Source: a virus. Taken from it: a stretch of 64,000 nucleotides of DNA. Numbering within the stretch: position 1 is the stretch's first letter; each line of letters begins with the position of its first letter. The stretch is from IMG/VR virus record IMGVR_UViG_3300030419_006795, positions 1 through 64,000 of that record, one strand, 5' to 3'. The notes below the pieces were generated by a model that made no database searches, was not told the origin of the DNA, and saw nothing but the letters and a program-made list of their open reading frames with translations. Below, in pieces: positions 6,423 through 15,036 of the stretch. A program made the translations under genes and the position numbers.

Positions 6423-9400
6423 TTAAACTTGATGCTGATACATAAATATTGTAGGCAGCTCTCTCAGTCCTAAATCTTTAGCGGCAAAGACAATATCAAT
6501 GCCGCCTGTAATTTTTGCTCTCCCGTTTTTTCCTATTGCCACCACAATTGGATTATAAGTGCCGTGATTGATTATGTTCTTTTTAACACTATCGAATTCC
6601 CTTGTGGTGTTTCGATAAAATGGTGAAGTAATAAGCCCCCACAACTCCTCGACATTCACCATTGTGTGATATGACATTTCATTATTGTCAGTGGGTATAT
6701 CGTAGACCCTCTCGCCGCTGCTTACCCACGCATCTATCAAGTCTTGGATTGAGGGTGTTGGTGTGGGAACAAACGGGCCTTGACGCGGCGCATTGGCCGC
6801 ACCAGCAGTCATCCCCCCAAATCCAGCAACTTCGCTAAGTTCCTTGGATACCAGTTCGGCTTTGCCCATGCCTCCGGGGACAATCTTGAATCCCTTTATT
6901 TTTAACAATGATGGCAAAAGCACCAATTTCATGTAATCATCGCGGGATTGGCGACCCAACAATTCGAATTTAATTTTTAATGTCGAGTACCAATTTTGTG
7001 CGTCTTCACGGAAAGTTACCCCACTAACAACAGTGACGCCATCGATTCCACGAATTTCCGTTTCAGTCTCGCCGCGCTGGCCGCCACGCTGTTTTGACAT
7101 GGAGCATTTAATTAGTATCTGGTAAATTCTCAAATCGTATGAAGGATCTCTTTCGTTAATAATGCTCAGGGCTTCTTCAATTAATCTGTCGCGCTCTGAG
7201 TCGCTGTTCCATGTTTTTTTGTTTTCCTGCGCTGGTCTTGGGGCGCCCATTGTGCCGGTGGCCGATGGCGCTTGGTTTCTCGTGACCATGTTAACAGGCT
7301 GCCCACCCATCTTTGCTACTTGGTGGGGTACAAGCTCGCCAAACATAACGGGCGCACCGGTGTTTCTGTCAATCTCTCCCATCTCCGAATAAGAGCGGAA
7401 GTTGTTTTGTAGCATGGGAATAATAAACTTGGTTGCCATGATGTATCTTTCGGCTTCGCCCATATCCGCATAATTATCTTCAAACCATGTAATGATAGCA
7501 TATACTTTCCTTGCTATCTCTGCGGTAGAGCCATATCCCTCTTCGTCTCCATATTGATCCAGTACGTCGCCGTATATCTTTTTGGCATTGTTGATCTGGA
7601 TTTGAAGCTGATAGTTATCCATTATTTTATCTCTGCGTTTGTTAATCTTCTCGCTATGACCTTCAAGAGCCATGCCGATAATCTTGTCAGCAGCAGCAGT
7701 CACAAGTTCTTCGTTCTCGTTCAAGAACGCTGCAATCTCTTGGATAATCTCAAACTCTTCTGGGGGTGATTGAGGGTTGACACGCATGCGATACAGCCAC
7801 TTGATTTTTATAAGAGGATATCTTTCCCGATTGCCGTCTGGGCGGTAGTTTACATCTTGGAACACAACGAAGTCAGTGTCGTCTGCTAAGACCATCGTCG
7901 GATCAGCGCCAGCATGCTTATCACCGAAGTCAAGTTTCTGTTGTCCGGGCGCGCTAGCCTTAGACTTTAAGTGGGTTGTGATGTTTTTGGATAGCTCTCT
8001 CGCGAATTGAATTGAGTAGTCGTTTGTTCCTCGCATGTTGGCAAAACTAAACGCCGGCCCATAACCAAATATTTCACGGAACACCGCATCAGGGTTCACG
8101 CCCATACGATTACCTGTTCCTGTTCCGTACATCTGTGCTCTCGCGGAGTCAAACTTGCCTGTATATGTGTGAAGCGGCTGTCCGTCGTCTGCGGTCCAGT
8201 CGAATTCTAGGCCGCCTTTGTCCTGCTTGACGTGCCACTTGTCAAGGTTTGTGAGCTTCATCAACTCTTCTCGGGAGCGGTCGTAGGCGCTCTTCGCCGT
8301 GTAGCCGCCAGCAGCAAGGTTCTGTCTGATGCTTTCCTTGTATGCCGGGGCCTCATCTTCTTCAAATTCCAGCATGTTGTTGACAAAGACGGCAAACTCT
8401 ATCACCTCGCCATCTTCGTCGACTGAAAATGTTTCATTGCTAAACAGTGTAATGACCAAGTGGACCGTAGGGTCGGGATTTGGATCGAACTCCTCGTCTT
8501 CTGGTTGAGCACCCACGAGTTTTCTTAGGCTGACGTCCCAGTCACCATCATCACCCGGCATCTCATAAATCATGTCATCAATACCAAGTTCGTCGATCAA
8601 CTCACGCAGTCCGCTGTAACTCCGTGGAATGTCCTCAAACTCGGCACCATCCGGGGTGTAGCCCGTGTCCGTTGCGCTGTAATCTGGCCAACCAAGATCG
8701 ATCTCAAAGCTGTATTCTGCGCTGGCGTAGCAGTAAATATCATTCATTTCTTCTTCAAGACTGTAACCAACACTTCCGTGTTGAAGCTCGTCTTGGTTGT
8801 CGTTGTATCGTTCCACTTGACCTTGACAGTACTCTTCTGCTTTCTCTAAGCGGTCTTCAATAGAGCCGTGAAAGTTTGCATTGGTTTCTTGGCTGAGATA
8901 CTCAATCATCTCTTGTATGCCTTCCTGATCGCCTGAGTGCTCGCCTGTCTCTTCTACATTCTCGACACGCATGTTGTCGATGAACCATGCGATGTGATCC
9001 CAAACGTCTTCGGGCGGTGCGTCGTTTTGTCGACCCTTGATTTGATAGATCGTGTTCTCATAATCGCTGTAAGTCATTGTAACATAAGATGATGACTCAC
9101 GTCGCTTGCCTTGCTTCTTGCGGAGAGATACTAGTGTGCCGCGACTGTCAGATCCGCAGTGTCCCATGCGGCTTGCTTCAACATCGCAGGATGACACATT
9201 TAGGTTGTACCAGTAAGAGCCGTCATCAAATGTGTGGATAATGAACTCTGGGTCTTCTTTGTTCGCAAGATATTCAAGTGCCTTGTTTTGAGCGTCCTGA
9301 ATACTGTATTCATCTTTGATAAGTTCGTAGTTGGTCGGGTCATCATTGAGAAAGCTAACAAGCTCAGAGTATTGATTCAACCAGTAGTGGAAGTTCTTAC

Positions 9401-9956
9401 CGGCGAGGCTGCGTAGGTACTCTTTGAAGCTCTCCACCTTCTCGCTTGGAAGGCCGGCCTTGCTCAACGCCTTGACTGCCTTCATAAATGCCTTGCGCCA
9501 TGTACCTTGGGGCTTGCCCAGTGCGTTACGGATGTTCGCGATGACAAAGGCCACTCTCTTATTTTGTTCCATCCTTTCTTCGTCGTAAAAGTCGCGAGGC
9601 TGATTAGATCCTTGATTTAAATCATAAGGCGCCACTACCCGAGCAACTGGATCTCTTGTATATAAGTTTGTGCCGTGCTCATAAGAATTGTTAGTTATAA
9701 CGTAGTTTCTAAACACATCATCAATAAGAAACTGAGCCACCTCCCATTGAAGGTTGTCTACCATGGTAGCATCAGCCATTCCACCGCGGGACTTCTTCCA
9801 ATTATTCGCGATATACATGCGAGCCTTCTCAGATGTGTCCGGCATCGCGTCTTCTAAGTAGTCGATGACAAATTCGGGGAGGCCTATGTCTCGCAGGCCT
9901 TCTGTTAAAACTTCTTCATGTAAATAATTAAACCAACTCGCGGTTGAAATATCCAT
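6423..9956 (-). CDS. Giant 1177-residue protein, C-terminal ParB-like segment
   Basis: This is the longest gene of the window. The N-terminus (SWFNYLHEEVLTEGLRDIGL) is helical. Around residues 255-330 there is a block with MGHCGSDSRGTLVSLRKK, a beta segment (YVTMTY) and YQIKGRQNDAP, which recalls the PcfJ-type conserved core, though I cannot confirm it. Residues 380-560 are very acidic. The last 80 residues (KKNIINHGTYNPIVVAIGKN then GGIDIVFAAKDLG) have the order of strands and helices of a ParB/Srx domain without its usual GxxR box. There are no membrane segments. It stands between the phosphomannomutase and protease genes rather than the virion block, so an intracellular role is as likely as a structural one. 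Confidence 0.5.
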   Translation of the reverse strand: MDISTASWFNYLHEEVLTEGLRDIGLPEFVIDYLEDAMPDTSEKARMYIANNWKKSRGGMADATMVDNLQWEVAQFLIDDVFRNYVITNNSYEHGTNLYTRDPVARVVAPYDLNQGSNQPRDFYDEERMEQNKRVAFVIANIRNALGKPQGTWRKAFMKAVKALSKAGLPSEKVESFKEYLRSLAGKNFHYWLNQYSELVSFLNDDPTNYELIKDEYSIQDAQNKALEYLANKEDPEFIIHTFDDGSYWYNLNVSSCDVEASRMGHCGSDSRGTLVSLRKKQGKRRESSSYVTMTYSDYENTIYQIKGRQNDAPPEDVWDHIAWFIDNMRVENVEETGEHSGDQEGIQEMIEYLSQETNANFHGSIEDRLEKAEEYCQGQVERYNDNQDELQHGSVGYSLEEEMNDIYCYASAEYSFEIDLGWPDYSATDTGYTPDGAEFEDIPRSYSGLRELIDELGIDDMIYEMPGDDGDWDVSLRKLVGAQPEDEEFDPNPDPTVHLVITLFSNETFSVDEDGEVIEFAVFVNNMLEFEEDEAPAYKESIRQNLAAGGYTAKSAYDRSREELMKLTNLDKWHVKQDKGGLEFDWTADDGQPLHTYTGKFDSARAQMYGTGTGNRMGVNPDAVFREIFGYGPAFSFANMRGTNDYSIQFARELSKNITTHLKSKASAPGQQKLDFGDKHAGADPTMVLADDTDFVVFQDVNYRPDGNRERYPLIKIKWLYRMRVNPQSPPEEFEIIQEIAAFLNENEELVTAAADKIIGMALEGHSEKINKRRDKIMDNYQLQIQINNAKKIYGDVLDQYGDEEGYGSTAEIARKVYAIITWFEDNYADMGEAERYIMATKFIIPMLQNNFRSYSEMGEIDRNTGAPVMFGELVPHQVAKMGGQPVNMVTRNQAPSATGTMGAPRPAQENKKTWNSDSERDRLIEEALSIINERDPSYDLRIYQILIKCSMSKQRGGQRGETETEIRGIDGVTVVSGVTFREDAQNWYSTLKIKFELLGRQSRDDYMKLVLLPSLLKIKGFKIVPGGMGKAELVSKELSEVAGFGGMTAGAANAPRQGPFVPTPTPSIQDLIDAWVSSGERVYDIPTDNNEMSYHTMVNVEELWGLITSPFYRNTTREFDSVKKNIINHGTYNPIVVAIGKNGRAKITGGIDIVFAAKDLGLRELPTIFMYQHQV

Positions 9957-9996
9957 TAATAATCTCCATACAGTAAATAGTCATTTTTACGACTAT

Positions 9997-10755
9997 CTAC
10001 GCAAATTGCCCACTCTTTAGTAATTCAGACGTTTCCGCCCACCCATCGACCTCGATAGCTTGTCCATTGGCGCTTTGCTCAAGGGCAACCGCGAGCGGGT
10101 AATCATTGCCGGGAAATGGAATTCGATCACCAAAAAATATAATCTTATTTTGCTCGATCGCTTCGTTAAAATATTTCTCAATTACTTGCGACTTGTCATC
10201 GCCTAGGTTGAATATATCAATACTAACGGCGCCGCCAATTGCAAAGTCCAGTGACGTGTACCTCTCCTTTAACAGAGAAACTATCTCTTCTCTCTCTCTG
10301 TTTTCTTCATCGAAGTCTACATATTCTTGTCTTTGTTCGGCTGTCGCTTTTCTTCCCACAATCGAAAAGTTTACCATTCCGACTCTTTCTTCGTAATGGC
10401 GGCCGGTCTTAGTGTGGTAATCGGAAGTTTTAACAAGATTGTCCAAGTCTCGATAGAGCCCTTTTGGCGGTACAAATTTATTTTCATAAACTATCTCCCA
10501 CTGACTATAGCCAACATCATTAATGCTCTCGATTTTTTGATAAAATATATTACCCATACAAGCAAAAACACCCGAGCAGCAATCGAGTATTTCCATCCCA
10601 AGCTGGTTCAATATTCTAACAAATGAGCCTCCGGAGACAATATAAACCTCTTTGCCCTGCATCCATTGTAAGAATTGTTTCGCAAACTTAGGTTCGATTT
10701 TTTGCTTGGCGGGCGTTAGTGTGCCATCAACGTCGAACAAATAAATAATTCCCAC
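9997..10755 (-). CDS. Eukaryotic-type phosphomannomutase (HAD family)
   Basis: The 252-residue protein opens with the HAD motif FDVDGTLTPAKQKI (Asp8, Asp10). It continues with features of the PMM1/PMM2 family: VNFSIVGRKATAEQRQEYVDF and FAIGGAVSIDIFNLGDDKSQ, then FFGDRIPFPGNDYPLA with late acidic metal ligands. The length equals that of PMM enzymes (about 245-260). It should interconvert mannose-6-phosphate and mannose-1-phosphate, feeding GDP-mannose. A cupin of the sugar-isomerase type follows downstream, which supports a hexose-phosphate role. The start is GTG 10755 with GGAG 5 bases upstream. Confidence 0.82.
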   Translation of the reverse strand: MGIIYLFDVDGTLTPAKQKIEPKFAKQFLQWMQGKEVYIVSGGSFVRILNQLGMEILDCCSGVFACMGNIFYQKIESINDVGYSQWEIVYENKFVPPKGLYRDLDNLVKTSDYHTKTGRHYEERVGMVNFSIVGRKATAEQRQEYVDFDEENREREEIVSLLKERYTSLDFAIGGAVSIDIFNLGDDKSQVIEKYFNEAIEQNKIIFFGDRIPFPGNDYPLAVALEQSANGQAIEVDGWAETSELLKSGQFA

Positions 10756-10775
10756 ATAGTCTCCCGAAATTTAAC

Positions 10776-11174
10776 TTATACTCTTACATAGTCTGATCTT
10801 GAGTTGTCGCCGATTTCAAGAACCTCGCTTTGCTCAATCGCTGTCAACTTGTAGGGACAATTCGATTGAATGTTTATTGCATCGCCGGCCGCAAATAACT
10901 CCGTTTTCATCGGGTGCTGCACAGGATCCTCCTGAAAAAGTTCAGATCCATACGTAATTTCGACCAGTCCGCTCATGATATACAAAGTTTCGTTTTTGTT
11001 TTTGTAGTACTTAAAACTTGTGCTGTTTCCAGCATTAATATGTAGAATCTTGCCAACAATTGTGGACATTGCCGCCCATGAGGTTTCCCAGCCCCATTCT
11101 TTTTCAGTCTTTATCGACTTGGTTCTCCATGCTGATCTATATTCGGTTGAACTATTAGATGTTGTCATAACCAT
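10776..11174 (-). CDS. Cupin, mannose-6-phosphate isomerase (type II)-like
   Basis: This 132-residue single-domain cupin has WGWETSWAA near residue 29, then a strand KILHINAGNSTSFKYYKNKNE, YIMSGLVEI and FAAGDAINI. This order matches the cupin domain of bifunctional mannose-6-phosphate isomerase/GDP-mannose pyrophosphorylase. In the first cupin motif the usual His pair reads FKYYKNKNE, so metal ligands seem altered. It lies 20 bases after the phosphomannomutase-like gene's 5' side in the same transcript. The isomerase role is inferred, and an inactive or different sugar-binding role is possible. Confidence 0.6.
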   Translation of the reverse strand: MVMTTSNSSTEYRSAWRTKSIKTEKEWGWETSWAAMSTIVGKILHINAGNSTSFKYYKNKNETLYIMSGLVEITYGSELFQEDPVQHPMKTELFAAGDAINIQSNCPYKLTAIEQSEVLEIGDNSRSDYVRV

Positions 11175-11175
11175 A

Positions 11176-11526
11176 CTACTCCCATAATACTTGTATCAAT
11201 ATAATAATTATGGACAAGATGACGCAAACTAACGTTTTGGGCCTAAACATGCTTTCATTTAACAAATACCAAGTCAATAGGGGAAATACCAAAAATGAAA
11301 TTCCAAAGGTTAATAGGCGGGCACTCCAGATAGATTCAAGTGCAACGGTAGCATGTCTCCATCCAAAATAAAAAAGTAGACCACACGGGAAAGAATATAT
11401 AGCGACAGTGGTAACAGGATGGTCGCGCCACCAATCCCAAATGTATTGCGAGTTAAGCTGAAACCATGCGAGAACGTGGCCTAGGCTAAAAAGTAAACAT
11501 GCAATCAACAAATCACGACTTAACAA
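11176..11526 (-). CDS. Four-helix membrane protein (half-DMT-like)
   Basis: The 116-residue product has four hydrophobic segments, roughly residues 5-22, 38-58, 66-86 and 95-115, with WRDHPVTTVAIYSFP in the first loop. The layout is that of small DMT-superfamily transporters, which act as dimers, but I do not see a diagnostic motif. The start is TTG 11526, supported by GAGG 9 bases upstream; no ATG is available before residue 93. It overlaps the 3' end of the methylase-like gene by 14 bases and sits one base before the cupin gene. Confidence 0.55.
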   Translation of the reverse strand: MLSRDLLIACLLFSLGHVLAWFQLNSQYIWDWWRDHPVTTVAIYSFPCGLLFYFGWRHATVALESIWSARLLTFGISFLVFPLLTWYLLNESMFRPKTLVCVILSIIIILIQVLWE

Positions 11527-12280
11527 TTAACATTTCCTCTGCTTTTTCTTGTGTGGTTTCGGTCCAGTTTCTGCTGAAATATTTTATTTCAAACTCCTTG
11601 TAGATGTCGTGTAATTTCTTATGATAGCTACAAACGATTATCCATTTTTTTCTATCAGCCATTTTTTCTTTAAGCTCCCAGTGATCTATGTTGGGATTAA
11701 TAACTGTATCAGCTTGAGCATCTGGCAGCAAGCGATATGAAAATTTGGGCGGGGTTGCGATAATGTACTCGTCGTCGGGAATAGCGTCGATAATATTTAT
11801 CGGCAATATATCATCGTGCATTTTAGGTTCCAAATTTAGCAAATCTAAATTTTTCATGTTGTAGTAATTTAAATCATTGACATGCTTCAAGCCAATCCAT
11901 TTGCCACCGAATATTTGACCCTCCGCGTTGCAACGATTGAGAGCGTAAAACTGCGCAGAGCGAACAAATACATCAGGATTTTTTTGAAAATTCTCCTGCA
12001 TGTGATAGTAGAATCTCTCCTCAAGATGTTCATATTCGAGTGTAAACTTAATGTTCTGAATCAAGCGTTGCGGATCTTGCTTCAGGCAATCCCAAAATTC
12101 ATAAACACACCAGTGGTGAGTGTGGCCTACAATATTTCGATCTTCCATGCACATCCGCAATTCAAGGCCGCCGTTTACAAAGAATGGAAAATGTATAGTA
12201 TCATACTCGTCAGGCAGCGAATTAAAAACTGCGGAAAATGCTCCGGAGCGATTATTCAACAATCTTAGTGGCGTCTTCAT
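11513..12280 (-). CDS. D12-class DNA adenine methylase-like protein, altered catalytic motif
   Basis: The 255-residue protein follows the D12 (Dam) pattern in its second half. FYALNRCNAEG corresponds to the 'LNR..F.G' motif, GGKWIGLKHVNDL follows, and a Rossmann-type strand-turn reads EYIIATPPKFSYRL where Dam enzymes have DPPY. A C-terminal WIIVCSYHKKLHDIY resembles the 'iSN' strand. The N-terminal FxG AdoMet motif is not clear. With TPPK in place of DPPY it may be inactive or act on a different group. The start lies within the glutaredoxin gene and has GAGG 3 bases upstream. Confidence 0.5.
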   Translation of the reverse strand: MKTPLRLLNNRSGAFSAVFNSLPDEYDTIHFPFFVNGGLELRMCMEDRNIVGHTHHWCVYEFWDCLKQDPQRLIQNIKFTLEYEHLEERFYYHMQENFQKNPDVFVRSAQFYALNRCNAEGQIFGGKWIGLKHVNDLNYYNMKNLDLLNLEPKMHDDILPINIIDAIPDDEYIIATPPKFSYRLLPDAQADTVINPNIDHWELKEKMADRKKWIIVCSYHKKLHDIYKEFEIKYFSRNWTETTQEKAEEMLIVKS

Positions 12281-12545
12281 GTTCCTCTTCTCTTGGTGTT
12301 AAAAAATAATCCATTAAATCGGCATGTCCGCCAATTAATCTTTCCTCCTTAGTCTCACTATCACATTCGAAAATTATTGGAATAGTTTCCCAGCCGTGTT
12401 CTTTTTTTAAGCTTTCTAGATAATTTGGAGAGTTATCAATTAAGGTCAAGACATATTCAGCCTCTGACTCATTAAGCAGATTAATTGCGCGTACACAAAA
12501 AGGACAAACGGTATTAGCAAAGATATGGTAATATTTATTTTTCAT
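12252..12545 (-). CDS. Glutaredoxin
   Basis: The 97-residue protein has the glutaredoxin fold pattern: a first strand, then NTVCPFCVRAINLL with the active dithiol Cys14-x-x-Cys17, ETIPIIFECDS with the cis-Pro (about residue 55), and the late GGHADLMDYF glutathione-binding segment. Phage glutaredoxins supply electrons to ribonucleotide reductase, and a class II RNR is encoded at 29.3-31.3 kb. It overlaps the genes on both sides. Confidence 0.85.
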   Translation of the reverse strand: MKNKYYHIFANTVCPFCVRAINLLNESEAEYVLTLIDNSPNYLESLKKEHGWETIPIIFECDSETKEERLIGGHADLMDYFLTPREEEHEDATKIVE

Positions 12546-12879
12546 CTTCAGTGGGCGTATCCGACTCGGGCAAATTAATATCTTGCAATGAAGATATCCG
12601 CTGCTTCATTAAATAATCATGGTGTCCATATGCGACAGAAGAGCATTCATTTAGCGAAAAATCAACTTCGGCCAAGCTATCCCTAATACTACCTATAAGC
12701 AGCATGAGGCCAGAAATGTTGTTGTTGTCAACAAGTTCATTAATTTTTGGAACATGATCATCAAAATCTTCAACAAGTTTGGATAGTTTAGACAGAGACC
12801 TTATCATGAGTCTTTTAATTTCTGCGTCCATTTCATCGGCGCGTATCGAGTATTGGACTGTTAATCTTTGGTTTGACAT
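12535..12879 (-). CDS. Hypothetical helical protein
   Basis: This 114-residue protein is almost entirely helical (MDAEIKRLMIRSLSKLSKLV; DSLAEVDFSLNECSSVAY) with an acidic tail PESDTPTEDEK. A GGGGG-type SD precedes the ATG. It overlaps the glutaredoxin gene by 11 bases. Function unknown. Confidence 0.55.
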   Translation of the reverse strand: MSNQRLTVQYSIRADEMDAEIKRLMIRSLSKLSKLVEDFDDHVPKINELVDNNNISGLMLLIGSIRDSLAEVDFSLNECSSVAYGHHDYLMKQRISSLQDINLPESDTPTEDEK

Positions 12880-12880
12880 A

Positions 12881-13177
12881 TTACCCCCTGATGACCTTCT
12901 TTCCGGCCGAGAAGAGCTTTTTCTCTACCATCTCGGGTGTTCCGACGACAACAATTTCTTGACCGGAAGAGCCCTTTTGCAAAGAAATTCGTGTAAACCT
13001 CTGCCTTCTGTCGAGGCCAGAAGGCAGTTGATCTTCATTCAAAAGTTTCAAAGAATGATCATCCTCGCGCATGAGTACAACATGCTCAGAGTTGATATAA
13101 ACCTCTCTAAGTTTATATGTTCTACCTTCGGTAATATTTAAATCTTTCGCTATCTCAGTAAATTTTACAACGGGCAT
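12881..13177 (-). CDS. Hypothetical small beta protein
   Basis: This 98-residue protein begins MPVVKFTEIAKDLNITEGRT and alternates short strands (TYKLREVYINSEHVVLMRED) with basic residues. The SD GGAGG lies 4 bases upstream of the ATG, and the gene starts inside the end of the 13165-13395 gene. The start-and-strand layout resembles the tiny proteins nearby but lacks GDLV. Function unknown. Confidence 0.55.
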   Translation of the reverse strand: MPVVKFTEIAKDLNITEGRTYKLREVYINSEHVVLMREDDHSLKLLNEDQLPSGLDRRQRFTRISLQKGSSGQEIVVVGTPEMVEKKLFSAGKKVIRG

Positions 13178-13395
13178 TTTTCCTCCAATAAATATAAATT
13201 TTTACCCTTGACGCACCACCTTTGGCCATTGTAAAACACTTCGGCGATATCATTATCGTATCTTTCAACCACCACCACTTTAATTGGTTTATCAGTTTTA
13301 TAATATGCGATTGGGGTGGCGTCCTTGTTACTGGTTTCTTCAAATTGCATTAGCGTGACGTTCTGCGGTACGTAATATAAGTCTCCTATTTTCAT
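13165..13395 (-). CDS. Tiny GDLY protein
   Basis: The 76-residue product begins MKIGDLYYVPQNVTLMQFEE, almost the same start as the partial gene at the left edge (MKIGDLVHSI), and ends with NGQRWCVKGKNLYLLEE. The true start is ATG 13395 with GGAGG 5 bases upstream. The longer frame to 13485 is the groEL 3' end in another frame. It follows groEL by 17 bases in the same transcript. A small SH3/KOW-like barrel is inferred. Confidence 0.6.
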   Translation of the reverse strand: MKIGDLYYVPQNVTLMQFEETSNKDATPIAYYKTDKPIKVVVVERYDNDIAEVFYNGQRWCVKGKNLYLLEEKCPL

Positions 13396-13412
13396 CGATA
13401 CCTCCTTGGCTC

Positions 13413-14984
13413 CTACACTTGAACAATGGCGTGGTTTGTCGTGATTAGTGTGCCGGCAACTGAAATTGCATTTTGCAGTGCGCACCTTGTAACCTTGACC
13501 GGATCAATAATCCCCGACTCAACCATGTTTACCATTTTCCTGCTTCGGAAATCATAACCAGATTCAACATCCGATACTTCAATTTCCTTAATAATTAAAT
13601 CAGCCGATTCGCCAGCATTAGCTGCCATCTGACGGATCGGACTAAAGGCCGACTCCAGCACGATATTAACGCCAAGCCGCTGCTCTTCGTTCTCTACTTC
13701 GATGTCTAGATCTTTACATGCGCGAATGAGCGCAGTGCCACCACCAGAAACAACGCCCTCGGCTTGAGCAGACTTAACTGCCTCCAGAGCATCTTCAATT
13801 CTGTGTTTCTTTTCAATCATCTCAATTTCAGTGTGAGCGCCAACATAAATTACCGCCACGCCTGATGCCAATCTTGTGATTCTGTCTTGAATTGCCTCGC
13901 ACTCATGAATTGATTCGGTCTCGTTTAGTTCTTTTTTTAAGATTTGGATTCTTTCATCGACCTTGACATGATCGCTATTTGCACCTACGATTGTAGTATT
14001 ATATTTTGTTGATTCAATGCTATCAGCAGATCCGAAATGCTTTAGTTTAACTTCACTTAGCTTGATACCGGACTCTCTTGTGATAAATTCCGCATTCACA
14101 GACAACGCCAAATCGCTCAGAATGTTTCTGCGCTCTTCGCCGTAGCGCGGAGCCTTAATCGCAGCAACCTGTAGAGTGCCACGCATTGCATTCATAATTA
14201 GCGCGGCCAATGCCTGACCCTCAATGTCTTCGGCCACTATAATTAGGGGCCGGCCCTCACGCGAGATCAACTCAAGGGTTGGCAAAATCTGTTCGACCGT
14301 TGAGATTTTAGCATCCGTGACGAGTATGAGCGGATCTACATAACTCATCACCCCTCTGCGTTCGTCGGTAACAAACGCACCAGCACAGTACCCGGCATCG
14401 AAATTGAAGCCTTCGGCAATATCCAAAGTTGTCTCGACCGCTCTGGCCTCTTGAATGGTTACGGAGCCATCCTTGCCAACACGGTCGACTGCCATGGCGA
14501 CCAAATCGCCGATTGATTTATCATTGTTAGCGGAAATGGTTGCAATGTGCGAAATGTCATTAGCGCTCTTTATGGGTTGAGATAGTTCAGTCAATCGATC
14601 GCAAATGGCGTGACTAGCGAGATCCATACCACGCTTGAGTTCAATTGGAGAAACACCGGATGTAATATACTTTTGAGCATTGTTCAACAAAGAGCGTGTA
14701 ATTACGGTTGATGTCGTAGTACCATCACCGGCATCAGAATTGGTTTTAATGGCCGCTTGTTTAATAATTTGTGCGCCTGAATTCGTAATCAAATCATCAA
14801 AGAACACGAATTTGGCAACAGTAACTCCATCTTTTGTGATGAACGGTGCCTTGTTCTTCTCTTGTAGAATTACGTTTCGGCCGCGAGGACCTAGGGTGGC
14901 AGCAACGTTATCTGCAAGAACGTTTGCGCCTTCGAGAATCTTTTTTTGTAGAGATTCCTCATTATCATATTTTACTTGTGGCAC
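13413..14984 (-). CDS. groEL: Chaperonin GroEL
   Basis: This 523-residue protein is a full chaperonin. NVAATLGPRGRNVIL is followed by Asp52 in TKDGVTVA, the ATP-site DGTTT at 87-91 and GVVSGGGTALIRA near residue 400. The apical domain is present. The C-terminus stops at TTNHAIVQV without the Gly-Gly-Met tail of bacterial GroEL, so the cavity floor differs. The start is GTG 14984 with GGAGG 4 bases upstream. It has its own promoter (15005-15033). No groES stands beside it, and the likely partner is the GroES/gp31-like gene at 28801-29091. Its probable role is folding of phage proteins such as the capsid. Confidence 0.97.
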   Translation of the reverse strand: MPQVKYDNEESLQKKILEGANVLADNVAATLGPRGRNVILQEKNKAPFITKDGVTVAKFVFFDDLITNSGAQIIKQAAIKTNSDAGDGTTTSTVITRSLLNNAQKYITSGVSPIELKRGMDLASHAICDRLTELSQPIKSANDISHIATISANNDKSIGDLVAMAVDRVGKDGSVTIQEARAVETTLDIAEGFNFDAGYCAGAFVTDERRGVMSYVDPLILVTDAKISTVEQILPTLELISREGRPLIIVAEDIEGQALAALIMNAMRGTLQVAAIKAPRYGEERRNILSDLALSVNAEFITRESGIKLSEVKLKHFGSADSIESTKYNTTIVGANSDHVKVDERIQILKKELNETESIHECEAIQDRITRLASGVAVIYVGAHTEIEMIEKKHRIEDALEAVKSAQAEGVVSGGGTALIRACKDLDIEVENEEQRLGVNIVLESAFSPIRQMAANAGESADLIIKEIEVSDVESGYDFRSRKMVNMVESGIIDPVKVTRCALQNAISVAGTLITTNHAIVQV

Positions 14985-15004
14985 TTTCCCTCCGTGGTAT
15001 AAGT

Positions 15005-15033
15005 ATTATAATCAAATAATGCAACAATGTCAA
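15005..15033 (-). promoter_or_regulatory. Consensus sigma70 promoter for groEL
   Basis: TTGACA (15033-15028), a 17-base spacer and TATAAT (15010-15005) match the bacterial consensus at all twelve positions. The site lies in the 52-base gap before the groEL GTG start and gives a leader of about 15 bases containing GGAGG. Confidence 0.85.
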
Positions 15034-15036
15034 GAA

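Noticed and set aside
9970-10000. Short inverted repeat agtc...gact before the 1177-residue gene
   Set aside because: About 6 bp, AT-rich, no promoter boxes beside it; too weak to call.
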